This document shows, one piece after another, positions 1-6,667 of a stretch of DNA of 9,543 nucleotides. The translations under genes and the position numbers were made by a program. The notes beneath the pieces were generated by a model. It had not been told where the DNA came from, searched no databases, and saw only the letters and a list, made by a program, of their open reading frames with translations. The stretch spans positions 1 to 9,543 of the forward strand of contig JAEWBS010000096.1 in NCBI GenBank assembly GCA_023391005.1, written 5' to 3'. The DNA is from Bacillota bacterium. GTDB lineage: Bacteria > Bacillota > Clostridia > Oscillospirales > Ruminococcaceae. The first letter of the stretch is position 1. Each line of letters begins with the position of its first letter.

Positions 1-44
1 AGGAATACGACGAGGATTATGATGACGAAGAAGACGAAGATTAA
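1..44 (+). CDS. 3' end of an unidentified gene with a strongly acidic C-terminus
   Basis: The first 44 bases read in one frame as the last 13 complete residues of a protein, EYDEDYDDEEDED, followed by TAA at 42-44. The tail is almost entirely Asp and Glu with a few Tyr. Acidic tails of this kind occur in several unrelated Gram-positive proteins, for example the RNA polymerase delta subunit and various hypothetical proteins, so the family cannot be named. A strong hairpin starts 17 bases after the stop and probably ends this transcript. The alternative, chance coding, cannot be excluded from 44 bases, but the stop placement and following hairpin support a real gene end. Confidence 0.55.
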   Translation, partial: EYDEDYDDEEDED

Positions 45-60
45 TCAGAATTTGTAAAAA

Positions 61-123
61 ATGCGCCCTGTTTGCTATACAGTATGGTATACTGAACAGC
101 AGACAAGGGCGCGTTTCATTTTG
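61..123 (+). terminator. Long hairpin with T-rich tail, probable terminator of the upstream gene
   Basis: Bases 61-85 pair with 89-114 around a three-base loop (GGT, 86-88). The inner stem CAGTAT/ATACTG is perfect. The outer stem GCGCCC (63-68) / GGGCGC (107-112) is also perfect. Between them the arms pair with two mismatches, one G-T wobble and one bulged A (106). The tail TTTCATTTT (115-123 region) follows directly. The position just after the stop at 44 fits an intrinsic terminator. The T tract is broken by CA, so termination may be incomplete and some read-through into the MoxR gene is possible. Confidence 0.65.
85..93 (+). promoter_or_regulatory. Candidate extended -10 promoter for the MoxR operon
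   Basis: TGGTATACT matches the extended -10 form TGnTATAAT with one change. There is no convincing -35 hexamer 16-18 bases upstream, which extended -10 promoters can tolerate. Transcription would start near base 100 and give a leader of about 54 bases before the ATG at 154. The element lies in the loop and 3' arm of the hairpin at 61-114. The same nine bases occur on the minus strand at 9182-9190 ahead of the YfhO gene, which gives some support. The palindrome CAGTAT-GGT-ATACTG could also be a protein-binding operator. Confidence 0.4.
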
Positions 124-153
124 GACTGCGCCAAGTTAAAGGAGCAAAAACAG

Positions 154-1122
154 ATGGCAAACAGAAGTAATTCGATTCTAAAGCAGGTTCAAACCGTTAT
201 CGTGGGTAAGGATGAGGTGCTCGCCCGTGTGCTCATGGCGATTCTGTCGGGCGGACATATCCTAATGGAGGATGTGCCGGGCGTCGGCAAGACCACGTTG
301 GCGCTGGCGTTCGCTAAAGCGTTGGGCATTCACTTCAAGCGCATTCAGTTCACCTCCGACAGCATGCCTTCGGATGTTGTCGGCTTTTCGGTTTACGATA
401 AGACCGGCGGGGCGTTGAGCTATAAGCCGGGCGCCGCCATGACCAACCTTTTGCTGGCCGACGAGATCAACCGTACCTCAAGTAAGACGCAGTCGGCGCT
501 TTTAGAGGTTATGGAAGAGGGGCAGATCACCGTGGACGGCGTCACGCGGTCGGTGCCGCAGCCGTTTGTGGTTATTGCCACTCAGAACCCTGTCGGCACC
601 GCGGGTACGCAGATTCTGCCACACGCCCAGCTCGACCGCTTTATGGTTCGGCTCCAGATGGGCTATCCCGATTTTGCCAGTCAGGTCAACATTCTGCGCG
701 ACCGCCAGACCGAGAATCCGCTCGATTCGGTCACGCCGGTCGTCAGCGCGGCCGAGCTCATCGCGATGAAAAACGAGGTCGCGTCGGTGCATATTGCCGA
801 TTCGCTCTACGAATATATCACCCAGTTGGCGCAGGCCACCCGCAGCCACCCGATGATTCAGCTTGGCCTCTCGCCGCGCGGCGCCTTGGCCATCTGCCGT
901 ATGTCCAAGGCGTATGCCTATGTTTTAGATCGCGATTTTGTCGTGCCCGATGACATTGCCGCCATCTTCGGCGATGTTTGCGCCCACCGCATGCTGCTGT
1001 CAAGCAAGGCTAGGCTGGCGAATCTTTCGGCCGTCGACGTTCTAAAAGAGGTGCTCGAATCGGTGCAAAAGCCGGTTTCGGGCAGCTCGTCGGTGCTCTC
1101 AGGCAGAGGAAAACGCAGATGA
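154..1122 (+). CDS. MoxR-family AAA+ ATPase
   Basis: Cytoplasmic AAA+ ATPase of the MoxR group, a family of chaperone-like ATPases usually paired with DUF58 or von Willebrand A-domain proteins. The 322-residue protein shows Walker A (VPGVGKTT, 41-48), Walker B (LLLADEINR, 99-107), sensor 1 (IATQNP, 141-146), the LDRF arginine-finger segment (160-163) and sensor 2 (SPRG, 240-243), in the expected order and at the usual family length. The start at 154 is chosen because AAAGGAG (138-144) lies nine bases upstream; a longer reading from 61 would begin inside a hairpin and add 31 unrelated residues. The stop overlaps the next ATG (ATGA), so it is translationally coupled to the DUF58 gene. The family's LPEAQLDRF box reads LPHAQLDRF here, a His for Glu change next to an intact arginine. 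Family assignment is secure; the client is unknown. Confidence 0.95.
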   Translation: MANRSNSILKQVQTVIVGKDEVLARVLMAILSGGHILMEDVPGVGKTTLALAFAKALGIHFKRIQFTSDSMPSDVVGFSVYDKTGGALSYKPGAAMTNLLLADEINRTSSKTQSALLEVMEEGQITVDGVTRSVPQPFVVIATQNPVGTAGTQILPHAQLDRFMVRLQMGYPDFASQVNILRDRQTENPLDSVTPVVSAAELIAMKNEVASVHIADSLYEYITQLAQATRSHPMIQLGLSPRGALAICRMSKAYAYVLDRDFVVPDDIAAIFGDVCAHRMLLSSKARLANLSAVDVLKEVLESVQKPVSGSSSVLSGRGKRR

Positions 1123-2261
1123 ATGCAGCGGTTTGGCTCATTTGGCTGATCGCCATGCTGCTGATGGCGGTTTTTGGGCAGACGCTTGCGCTGCGGTGGC
1201 TTTTAATGCTGACGCCCTTTTGCTTTGCCGCGTCGGCGCTGGCGACTTGGGTCGCCTCGCGCAAGCTGACGCTCTCGGTCAAGGTCCGAGAGGGCGGCAG
1301 CAAAAAGCAGGGGGCAAAGGGCGAGCTGACGGTCATAAACCCCAGCTATCTGCCGGTTATGCAGTTGCGCTGTACACTGCTGCTGAAAAACCTGCTGACC
1401 GGCGAAGAGACGGAACAGTCGGTCTCAACGCCGGTGCTGCCACACAGCAGGGGCAAAAAGACCTTTCGCATCAAATCGCAGCACTGCGGGCAGGTGGCCG
1501 TCACCTTTAAGCGGGTGGTCGCGGTCGATTTTTTCGGCGTGACGCGCTATCGGCTGAAATTTGAGGCCGAGGCCGATACCATCATCATGCCCAGTACCTT
1601 TCTAATGCGGGTGCTGCCGCTGATAGATAGCGTCTGTCCCGAGGAGAGCGACGAGTACGAGCCGGACCGCGCGGGCTATGACATCAGCGAGGTGCACCAG
1701 ATACGCGGCTATACGCCCGGGGACAGTGTGCGGCAGATCCACTGGAAGCTGACCGGCAAATTCGACCAGCTTATGGTCAAGCAGGCCGGGCAGCCCTTAA
1801 AGCACGCCATGCTGCTGTTTTTAGATTTTTCAGCCAATGGTAAAAAGGCGTCCCCCGCCTGTTTTGACGCGCTTGCCGAGGTGGCCGTGTCACTGTCTCA
1901 GGCGCTGTTAGATGCCGGTATCGCGCATCTCGTTGCGTGGCGGCAGCAAAACGGCGAGTTGGCGCACGTCTCGGTACAAAACGCCGACGATCTGACCGAA
2001 GCGCTGCCCGAGATGCTTATCACGCATGGGCAGGGGGCGTTATCCGAGGGGCAGGGGGAAAATCTGTTTGAAAATCTCCGGTTTTCTCAGATGATATGGC
2101 TCTGCACCGAGGTACCATCCTTTTATTTTGACACCAACGCGCGAATGACGGTGCTGTGCTGTACCGATGTGCCGCAAAAAGAAGCTGCGTCCGGCGATGA
2201 CGCAATCGTCTTTTTCTCGCCCGATTCTTATACAAAGGATATGGCCAATTTGGTGCTCTAG
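1119..2261 (+). CDS. DUF58 membrane-anchored protein
   Basis: DUF58 protein of 380 residues. Two hydrophobic segments near the N-terminus (about 4-20 and 26-45) form a membrane hairpin, followed by a region rich in beta strands. The DUF58 signature follows: IRGYTPGDSVRQIHWK (195-210), then LMVKQ (218-222). Downstream, LLFLDFSAN (232-240) resembles the start of a von Willebrand A-like fold, with Asp236, Ser238 and Asn240 in the place of a metal-binding MIDAS motif. DUF58 proteins are almost always encoded beside a MoxR ATPase and are thought to act as its membrane partner. The ATG at 1119 overlaps the MoxR stop, and AGAGGA ends at 1110, eight bases upstream. No frameshift or truncation is seen. 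The family call is secure; the molecular role is inferred from context. Confidence 0.93.
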   Translation: MNAAVWLIWLIAMLLMAVFGQTLALRWLLMLTPFCFAASALATWVASRKLTLSVKVREGGSKKQGAKGELTVINPSYLPVMQLRCTLLLKNLLTGEETEQSVSTPVLPHSRGKKTFRIKSQHCGQVAVTFKRVVAVDFFGVTRYRLKFEAEADTIIMPSTFLMRVLPLIDSVCPEESDEYEPDRAGYDISEVHQIRGYTPGDSVRQIHWKLTGKFDQLMVKQAGQPLKHAMLLFLDFSANGKKASPACFDALAEVAVSLSQALLDAGIAHLVAWRQQNGELAHVSVQNADDLTEALPEMLITHGQGALSEGQGENLFENLRFSQMIWLCTEVPSFYFDTNARMTVLCCTDVPQKEAASGDDAIVFFSPDSYTKDMANLVL

Positions 2262-2293
2262 GGTCGCGAGCCTAAATGCTATGCGTATTATGC

Positions 2294-2321
2294 CTAACGA
2301 ATAATACTTAGCGAATAATAC
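2294..2321 (+). repeat. 14-bp tandem direct repeat, two copies
   Basis: CTAACGAATAATAC (2294-2307) is followed immediately by TTAGCGAATAATAC (2308-2321). The copies differ at two of 14 positions. The second copy also pairs with CGTATTAT at 2284-2291 as an inverted repeat. The arrangement could be a pair of protein-binding sites or slippage in non-coding DNA. Confidence 0.6.
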
Positions 2322-2423
2322 GATGCATGCCACTCTTGGGAAATAAAGTTTTCTTAGCCGCTGTTAGAGCGTGTTTAAAAGGCAAGGCAATGCGCGCCCC
2401 AAGCGGATAGTTCAGAATAATAT

Positions 2424-2453
2424 AAAAATATGGGATCTATTCCAAGTATTTTT
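2424..2453. terminator. AT-rich hairpin flanked by A and T tracts, possible bidirectional terminator
   Basis: AAAAATATGGGA (2424-2435) pairs with TCCAA-G-TATTTTT (2441-2453) around the loop TCTAT, with one G-A mismatch and one bulged G. The stem ends in an A tract on one side and a T tract on the other, the form expected of a weak terminator readable from either strand. The stem is short in GC pairs. Its position between the DUF58 and transglutaminase genes would partly uncouple their transcription. Confidence 0.35.
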
Positions 2454-2529
2454 GCGCGACGATCTGCTTTTATCCTGTAGCGTAACTCAAAGCCCGGGAC
2501 TTTCGAAATACCCCTAGTACAAAATCACT

Positions 2530-2536
2530 GAGGTGA
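2530..2536 (+). promoter_or_regulatory. Ribosome binding site that fixes a TTG start
   Basis: GAGGTGA matches the anti-Shine-Dalgarno end of 16S rRNA over seven bases and sits five bases before TTG at 2542. The in-frame GTG at 2533 lies inside this site, so it is a poor start. Confidence 0.75.
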
Positions 2537-2541
2537 CCTAT

Positions 2542-4923
2542 TTGAAATTGCATCGCAGCCCCAGTTTACAATTGACATTTGCTTCTGAAAAAGCCGCTTC
2601 AGGCCTTGATCTGGCTCAAACGCTTAACGACATTATGCTGGCTCTGCTGCTCTATTTTGGGCTGGGCGGCTTGGCTTGCAGCTTGTTTCGGCTGCCCATT
2701 CTCGGCGTGGTGCCAGCGGTGCTGGGGGTGTTGATCATCACCTGCGCCTTTGTGTTCTGTCGCACAACCCAAAGCCGCCTGCTTGGCGTCGCGATGCTGA
2801 TCACCTGCATTATTATCCTGTGGATTCTGGCTGCCAAATATGCCCGTGCCGGTCTTTCGCTGACGCTTAACAGCCTCTCGACGGCGGCGGATATTGAGTT
2901 TTTGCGCATCAACGCGCAATATACGATCGATGTGGCCCCTGCGCTCTATCTCGCCTGTGGGACGCTGTTTTTAACGCCGTTCGCCGTGCTGTTAGCGCTG
3001 GCCTGCGTTTTTGTCGTACGCAGAACACTCGGCTGGGTCGGTTTGCTTCTGTTGGTGCCGCTGACCGCCGTTGGTTTATTTGAGGCGGTGCACCACACCG
3101 GCCTCTGGTCGGCGCTGCTATTTATCGGCACGGCGCTGCTGTTGTGCCGTTGTCTCGCCGCCGAGCCAAATACGCGCGATATCGGCGGCGCAATGCTTTC
3201 GGCGGGGGCGGTGCTACTGGCTGCCTGCCTGCTGGGATCGGGGATATTGCTGGCAGCACCCGGGGATATCCCGGCCAAAACGGCCTATCTGTTGCAAAAG
3301 AATCAGCGCAATATTCTGCGGGACATCCACCGCATGCGCTATGAAACAAATACCGTTTCGGTGTTGCCCGAAGGCGATTTTGCCGCGATAGCCGAGCCGG
3401 AGTTCAGCTTTGAAACAGCGTTGAAGCTGACGATGGAAAAGCCCGATTCCATCTATCTGCGCGGCTACATTGGCGAGGTTTTCACCGACCTTGGCTGGAA
3501 GCCGATCGACAAAAAGGTCATGAACAGCTACACAAGCCTGTTTTATCAGCTGCATAAGAACAATTTTTATCCGCAGACGCAGCTGGCCGATCTGGCCCGC
3601 ATTCTCGACAGCACACTCGAGGAGCCTATGACGCTGACTGTAAAGAATGCCGCCGCCTGCCGGGGCTATATCTACGCGCCGTACGAGCTGGTGTCGGCCA
3701 ATGGCGCGCTGCTGCCCGAAGACAATCTGCTCGAGTCGCGGCTGGTCAGCGGCGGCCTGTTCGGTACGACCGACTACCGGCTGACGGTGCTGCCTAATCA
3801 GGTCAAGCGGTACAAGGAGTTGGACGATGCGCTCTCGCGGCAAAGCGCCAACCCTTCGGAAGCGCTGCGCGGCTATCTTGAGCAGGAGGCCAAATACCGC
3901 AGCTTTGTCTATGAGCAGTATACGGCCATTTCGCCCGAGGATAGCGCGCTACTGACCGCTTACATCGGCGATCCGGGTATTGCGGGCCAGACGCATGTGG
4001 CTTACAAGGATGCCAAGAACAACATTCTGGCGATCTTGGAACGCCATCTCGACTATTCCGACGATGATGCCGCCTTTGACGGCAGCGGCAGCTTTATGCG
4101 CCACATTATGCGCAAAAACCAAAGCGCCTCGACCGTCGGCTACGCCAGCGTCGCCGTGATGATGCTGCGGCACTACGGCATACCGGCTCGATATGTAGAG
4201 GGCTATCTGATCACCCCCGACGACGCCGAAGCGATGGGTGAGGAATCGAATCTCGATATTTTAGACTATAACGCGCACGCGTGGGTGGAGTATTATCACG
4301 ACGGTATCGGGTGGATTCCCTTTGAGGTGGATCCCAATTATCTCGGCGTTATGGAAGGTATCACCGACCCGCCGTCCTACGGGCAGAGCAATCAGGGCGG
4401 TGCTGCGGAAGAGCCCGAGGTGACGCCCCCCAAGCGCGACCGTGACCGCCATCGCGACGAGGACGCCGGGTTCCTCGACAGGCTGTTGGATACGCTGCGC
4501 TTGCTGCTGCCGTTTTTACTGACGCTGCTCGCATTGGCGGTGCTGGTCGGCGCGTGGCTTTATTACCGGTTCAAGCGCCTTGAGAAGCGACGTCGCGCCT
4601 GTGCGCAAAGCGACAACAACGCCGCGGTTTGCAGCATCATGGCCTATATTCTGGAATTGCTCGGCGCGGTGGATATCGCGGAGCCGACCCACTCGCCGAT
4701 ACGGCTGCTGCCCAAGGTCACCGAAGATCTGGGCGGCGAGATTGGCACAGCGTACGAGGCTGCCGTCGGGGTTTTCTTAAGAGCGGCTTTTAGCACCCAC
4801 ACGGTACGCCAGTCGGAGCGTGAGGCCGTTTTCGCGCTGCTGCAACAGGTTATTGTCTGGCTGGAGCAGACGCAACCCCGTAAAAAACGGTTTATTCTGC
4901 GGTATTTTAAATGCCTTTATTAA
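2542..4923 (+). CDS. TgpA-like membrane transglutaminase-fold protein, probably catalytically inactive
   Basis: A 793-residue membrane protein, third member of the MoxR/DUF58 module. About seven membrane helices fill the N-terminal part (roughly 31-48, 52-73, 79-97, 131-159, 162-180, 187-204, 216-238). A long exported region then carries a transglutaminase-like core, and one more helix (about 653-675) precedes a cytoplasmic C-terminal segment. The core is recognisable from LRHYGIPARYVEGY (starting about 542), HAWVEYY with His579, and GWIPFEVDP with Glu595. The catalytic cysteine normally lies 12 residues before the Arg of the LR pair; here that residue is Thr531 (ACC, 4132-4134) and no nearby Cys replaces it. 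The usual Asp position holds Glu595, as in many clostridial homologues. The protein probably binds rather than cross-links or cleaves peptide substrates. The TTG start is set by GAGGTGA five bases upstream. A terminator follows 13 bases after the stop. Confidence 0.88.
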   Translation: MKLHRSPSLQLTFASEKAASGLDLAQTLNDIMLALLLYFGLGGLACSLFRLPILGVVPAVLGVLIITCAFVFCRTTQSRLLGVAMLITCIIILWILAAKYARAGLSLTLNSLSTAADIEFLRINAQYTIDVAPALYLACGTLFLTPFAVLLALACVFVVRRTLGWVGLLLLVPLTAVGLFEAVHHTGLWSALLFIGTALLLCRCLAAEPNTRDIGGAMLSAGAVLLAACLLGSGILLAAPGDIPAKTAYLLQKNQRNILRDIHRMRYETNTVSVLPEGDFAAIAEPEFSFETALKLTMEKPDSIYLRGYIGEVFTDLGWKPIDKKVMNSYTSLFYQLHKNNFYPQTQLADLARILDSTLEEPMTLTVKNAAACRGYIYAPYELVSANGALLPEDNLLESRLVSGGLFGTTDYRLTVLPNQVKRYKELDDALSRQSANPSEALRGYLEQEAKYRSFVYEQYTAISPEDSALLTAYIGDPGIAGQTHVAYKDAKNNILAILERHLDYSDDDAAFDGSGSFMRHIMRKNQSASTVGYASVAVMMLRHYGIPARYVEGYLITPDDAEAMGEESNLDILDYNAHAWVEYYHDGIGWIPFEVDPNYLGVMEGITDPPSYGQSNQGGAAEEPEVTPPKRDRDRHRDEDAGFLDRLLDTLRLLLPFLLTLLALAVLVGAWLYYRFKRLEKRRRACAQSDNNAAVCSIMAYILELLGAVDIAEPTHSPIRLLPKVTEDLGGEIGTAYEAAVGVFLRAAFSTHTVRQSEREAVFALLQQVIVWLEQTQPRKKRFILRYFKCLY

Positions 4924-4936
4924 ATAGTGGAAAAAT

Positions 4937-4970
4937 TAAAGGGCGCTCCCCACGTGAGGAGCGCCCTTTA
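4937..4970. terminator. Bidirectional intrinsic terminator between convergent genes
   Basis: TAAAGGGCGCTCC (4937-4949) and GGAGCGCCCTTTA (4958-4970) form a perfect 13-bp stem with an 8-base loop. On the plus strand the stem ends in TTTATA. On the minus strand it is followed by AATTTTT. It lies 13 bases after the transglutaminase stop and 47 bases beyond the end of the minus-strand membrane protein gene, so it can end both transcripts. Confidence 0.93.
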
Positions 4971-5017
4971 TACATTCGGATATCCGATTTTAAAAAACAG
5001 CGCCTATTCTTTGTCGT

Positions 5018-5446
5018 TTATATCACGGGGAGCGTCTCAATTTCGACTTCTTCAGGCGTACTAATCTCTTGGCGGCTTAAAATGCACAGACTATACAATT
5101 TTAGCGCCGATGCTATCAGTACCAGCATCGAGGCTATAAGCTCGGCCTTTGCCGACAGGCAACTGGCGAGGTTATCCGCCCTCTGAAAAATATATTGCGC
5201 TTCCCACAGAAAGTAGGTGAGGGCAATGAAAGAAACGATACCGGCGGCGGTTTTTGTTCTCAATACCGAAAGAACGGGAATATCTTTGGCGCATGGATCA
5301 CCGGCGAGCTGATCTCGTAAAACACGTGAGGCGAGGAGCGAAATGATGCCGACAATCAGAAGTATCATCTGAAAGCACAGGGAGCTGTCTGCAATTCTCA
5401 GATCGTCACTAAACGCAGCGCGCGGGGTAATAGGCGCAATAGTCAC
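5018..5446 (-). CDS. Small three-helix membrane protein of unknown function
   Basis: I do not recognise a family. The 142-residue protein has three likely membrane helices: CFQMILLIVGIISLLA (about 24-39), GIVSFIALTYFLW (about 69-81) and ASMLVLIASALKLYSLCIL (about 104-122). It ends in a short acidic tail, TPEEVEIETLPVI. The GTG at 5446 is chosen over an ATG at 5497 because GGGGGAGGAT (5453-5462) places GGAGG seven bases upstream of it. The gene has its own promoter candidate just upstream and shares the convergent terminator at 4937-4970, so it appears monocistronic. The coding call rests on the strong ribosome binding site, promoter spacing and membrane pattern. Confidence 0.72.
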   Translation of the reverse strand: MTIAPITPRAAFSDDLRIADSSLCFQMILLIVGIISLLASRVLRDQLAGDPCAKDIPVLSVLRTKTAAGIVSFIALTYFLWEAQYIFQRADNLASCLSAKAELIASMLVLIASALKLYSLCILSRQEISTPEEVEIETLPVI

Positions 5447-5469
5447 AGCGTATCCTCCCCCTGTGTGTA

Positions 5470-5497
5470 ATAATAGTTCGGCTAGCTTTAAAATCAA
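5470..5497 (-). promoter_or_regulatory. Promoter candidate for the small membrane protein
   Basis: On the minus strand TTGATT (5492-5497) and TATTAT (5470-5475) are separated by 16 bases. Transcription would start near 5463, giving a very short leader that still contains the ribosome binding site at 5453-5462. The remaining DNA up to 5679 shows no further gene or clear regulatory element. Confidence 0.55.
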
Positions 5498-5679
5498 CCC
5501 GTCTTAGCGGTCTGTTTTTCGTGCTGCCGCGTTGTGCTACTCGGCGGAAGACAGCCTAGCCGTCAGCTTTGCGCCACAAAAAACATAAATATAAGGGTGC
5601 TTTTAGAATTAATCGGCTATCAATGCCGCTGGTATTATCATACTCTCAACGCCGGTTCAGTGCCACGTCGACGACAGAA

Positions 5680-5714
5680 AAGGGCCGGAGCGCCTTATGG
5701 CTGCTCCGACCCTT
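5680..5714 (-). terminator. Terminator of the YfhO/glycosyltransferase operon
   Basis: AAGGG-C-CGGAGC-GCC (5680-5694) pairs with GGC-T-GCTCCG-A-CCCTT (5699-5714) around the loop TTAT, with one mismatch and one bulge. On the minus strand it is followed by TTTTCTG. It begins six bases after the glycosyltransferase stop codon, where an intrinsic terminator for that operon is expected. Confidence 0.85.
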
Positions 5715-5719
5715 AAAAT

Positions 5720-6667
5720 TTATTGCAGCGTAATGCGATCAATAATAAAATGCGGCCGATGCTTGGCCTCCTGATAGACCCGGCCGACATATTCGCCGAT
5801 GATGCCGAGACTTAAAAGCTGAATGCCTCCGAGCAGCCAGATTGACCCCATTAGCGTGGTCCAGCCCTGAACGGTGTAGCCCAGCAGCTTTTGCAGCAGC
5901 AATATCAGCAGCGTGATGACACTTGCGCAAAAGATCAGCGCGCCCGCCGTTGTGACCAGACGGATCGGCTTGATCGAGAAGGCCGTGATGCCGTCAAAAG
6001 CAAACAGCAGCATCTTTTTGAGCGGATATTTGCTGGTCCCCGCAAAGCGCTCGTGCCGCTCGTAAGTGACGATGGCGTGCCGGTAGCCGATCAGCGGCAC
6101 AATGCCGCGCAAAAATAAATTAGCTTCATCAAACTGCATCAGACCCTCGAGCGCGCGGCGTGAGAGCAGCCGGTAATCGGCGTGGTTATCGACAATATCG
6201 ACGCCCAGCGTCCGCATCAGCTTATAAAAGCCTTCGGCGGTCGTGCGTTTGAAAATCGTGTCGGTGTCGCGCTTTGAACGCACGCCGTACACAACGTCGC
6301 AGCCATCCTGAAAATGTGTTACCATGGCGTCGATGGCGTCGACATCGTCCTGAAGGTCGGCGTCGAGGCTAATGGCAGCATCGCAATGGTCCTTTGCCAC
6401 CGTTAAGCCGGCCAGCAGCGCGTTCTGATGCCCCTTGTTGCGCGAGAGCTTGACACCGCCAAAATGCGTATCCTGCCCGGAAAGCGTCTCGATAATGTGC
6501 CAGGTGTCGTCGCGGCTGCCGTCATCCACAAAGAGGATGCGGCTTTTATCGTCTATTTTGCCCGCCTGCGTCAGTGCTGCCAGCTTGGCGCGCAGGCGCA
6601 AGGCGGTCTCGGGCAGCACCTCCTGCTCGTTATAGCAGGGCACCACCAGATAGAGCACGGTTGTCAT
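5720..6667 (-). CDS. Family 2 glycosyltransferase, polyprenyl-phosphate sugar synthase type (GtrB/CsbB-like)
   Basis: Cytoplasmic-facing membrane glycosyltransferase predicted to move a sugar from a nucleotide donor to undecaprenyl phosphate. The 315-residue protein begins with VVPCYNEQEVL (8-18), then VDDGS (47-51) for nucleotide binding, SRNKGHQNALLAG (75-87), and DADLQDD (102-108) with the DxD metal site. The conserved SKYPLKKM segment (212-219) leads into two C-terminal membrane helices (about 237-262 and 270-293). Length and order match the GtrB/CsbB/dolichol-phosphate mannosyltransferase-like group. GAGGAGG (6675-6681) sits seven bases before the ATG, and this ATG overlaps the YfhO stop. 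The sugar cannot be told from sequence; GlcNAc or glucose is common in characterised relatives. The partner YfhO gene points to envelope polymer glycosylation. Confidence 0.93.
   Translation of the reverse strand: MTTVLYLVVPCYNEQEVLPETALRLRAKLAALTQAGKIDDKSRILFVDDGSRDDTWHIIETLSGQDTHFGGVKLSRNKGHQNALLAGLTVAKDHCDAAISLDADLQDDVDAIDAMVTHFQDGCDVVYGVRSKRDTDTIFKRTTAEGFYKLMRTLGVDIVDNHADYRLLSRRALEGLMQFDEANLFLRGIVPLIGYRHAIVTYERHERFAGTSKYPLKKMLLFAFDGITAFSIKPIRLVTTAGALIFCASVITLLILLLQKLLGYTVQGWTTLMGSIWLLGGIQLLSLGIIGEYVGRVYQEAKHRPHFIIDRITLQ

Larger units (their letters stand above)
2262..2541. other. AT-rich gap inside the MoxR module with small repeats and a hairpin
   Basis: No credible gene lies in these 280 bases. 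In related clusters the DUF58 and transglutaminase genes are often nearly contiguous, so the gap is unusual. It holds a 14-bp tandem repeat (2294-2321), an inverted repeat CGTATTAT/ATAATACG (2284-2291 and 2315-2322), an AT-rich hairpin (2424-2453), and the palindromes CCCGGG and TTTCGAAA near 2493-2508. A weak 6-bp inverted repeat, CTAGGG (2258-2263) and CCCTAG (2512-2517), brackets the region. I found no convincing -35/-10 pair for the downstream gene. It could be a decayed small insertion, a separate promoter region, or both. Confidence 0.5.

Noticed and set aside
61..153. Longer MoxR reading from the ATG at 61
   Set aside because: It starts inside a stable hairpin, has no ribosome binding site, and adds 31 residues unlike MoxR N-termini. 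The ATG at 154 has AAAGGAG nine bases upstream.
2490..2508. CCCGGG and TTTCGAAA palindromes as an operator
   Set aside because: Both are short and common by chance, and they are not arranged symmetrically around a promoter I can identify. Recorded only as part of the gap.
3214..3843. 209-codon open frame on the minus strand
   Set aside because: It is wholly antisense to the transglutaminase-like gene, whose protein is clearly conserved in the plus frame. No family is recognisable in the antisense reading.
4911..5186. 91-codon plus-strand open frame after the transglutaminase gene
   Set aside because: It runs through the strong terminator at 4937-4970 and over the antisense membrane protein gene, with no ribosome binding site.
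5447..5497. Longer small membrane protein starting at the ATG at 5497
   Set aside because: This ATG has no ribosome binding site and lies in the predicted -35 box. GTG at 5446 has an excellent site seven bases upstream.
5630..5638. Plus-strand TGGTATTAT as a promoter for a small RNA ending at the hairpin at 5680-5714
   Set aside because: No -35 box is present. The hairpin is better explained as the terminator of the minus-strand glycosyltransferase, since it starts six bases after that stop and has its T tract on the minus strand.
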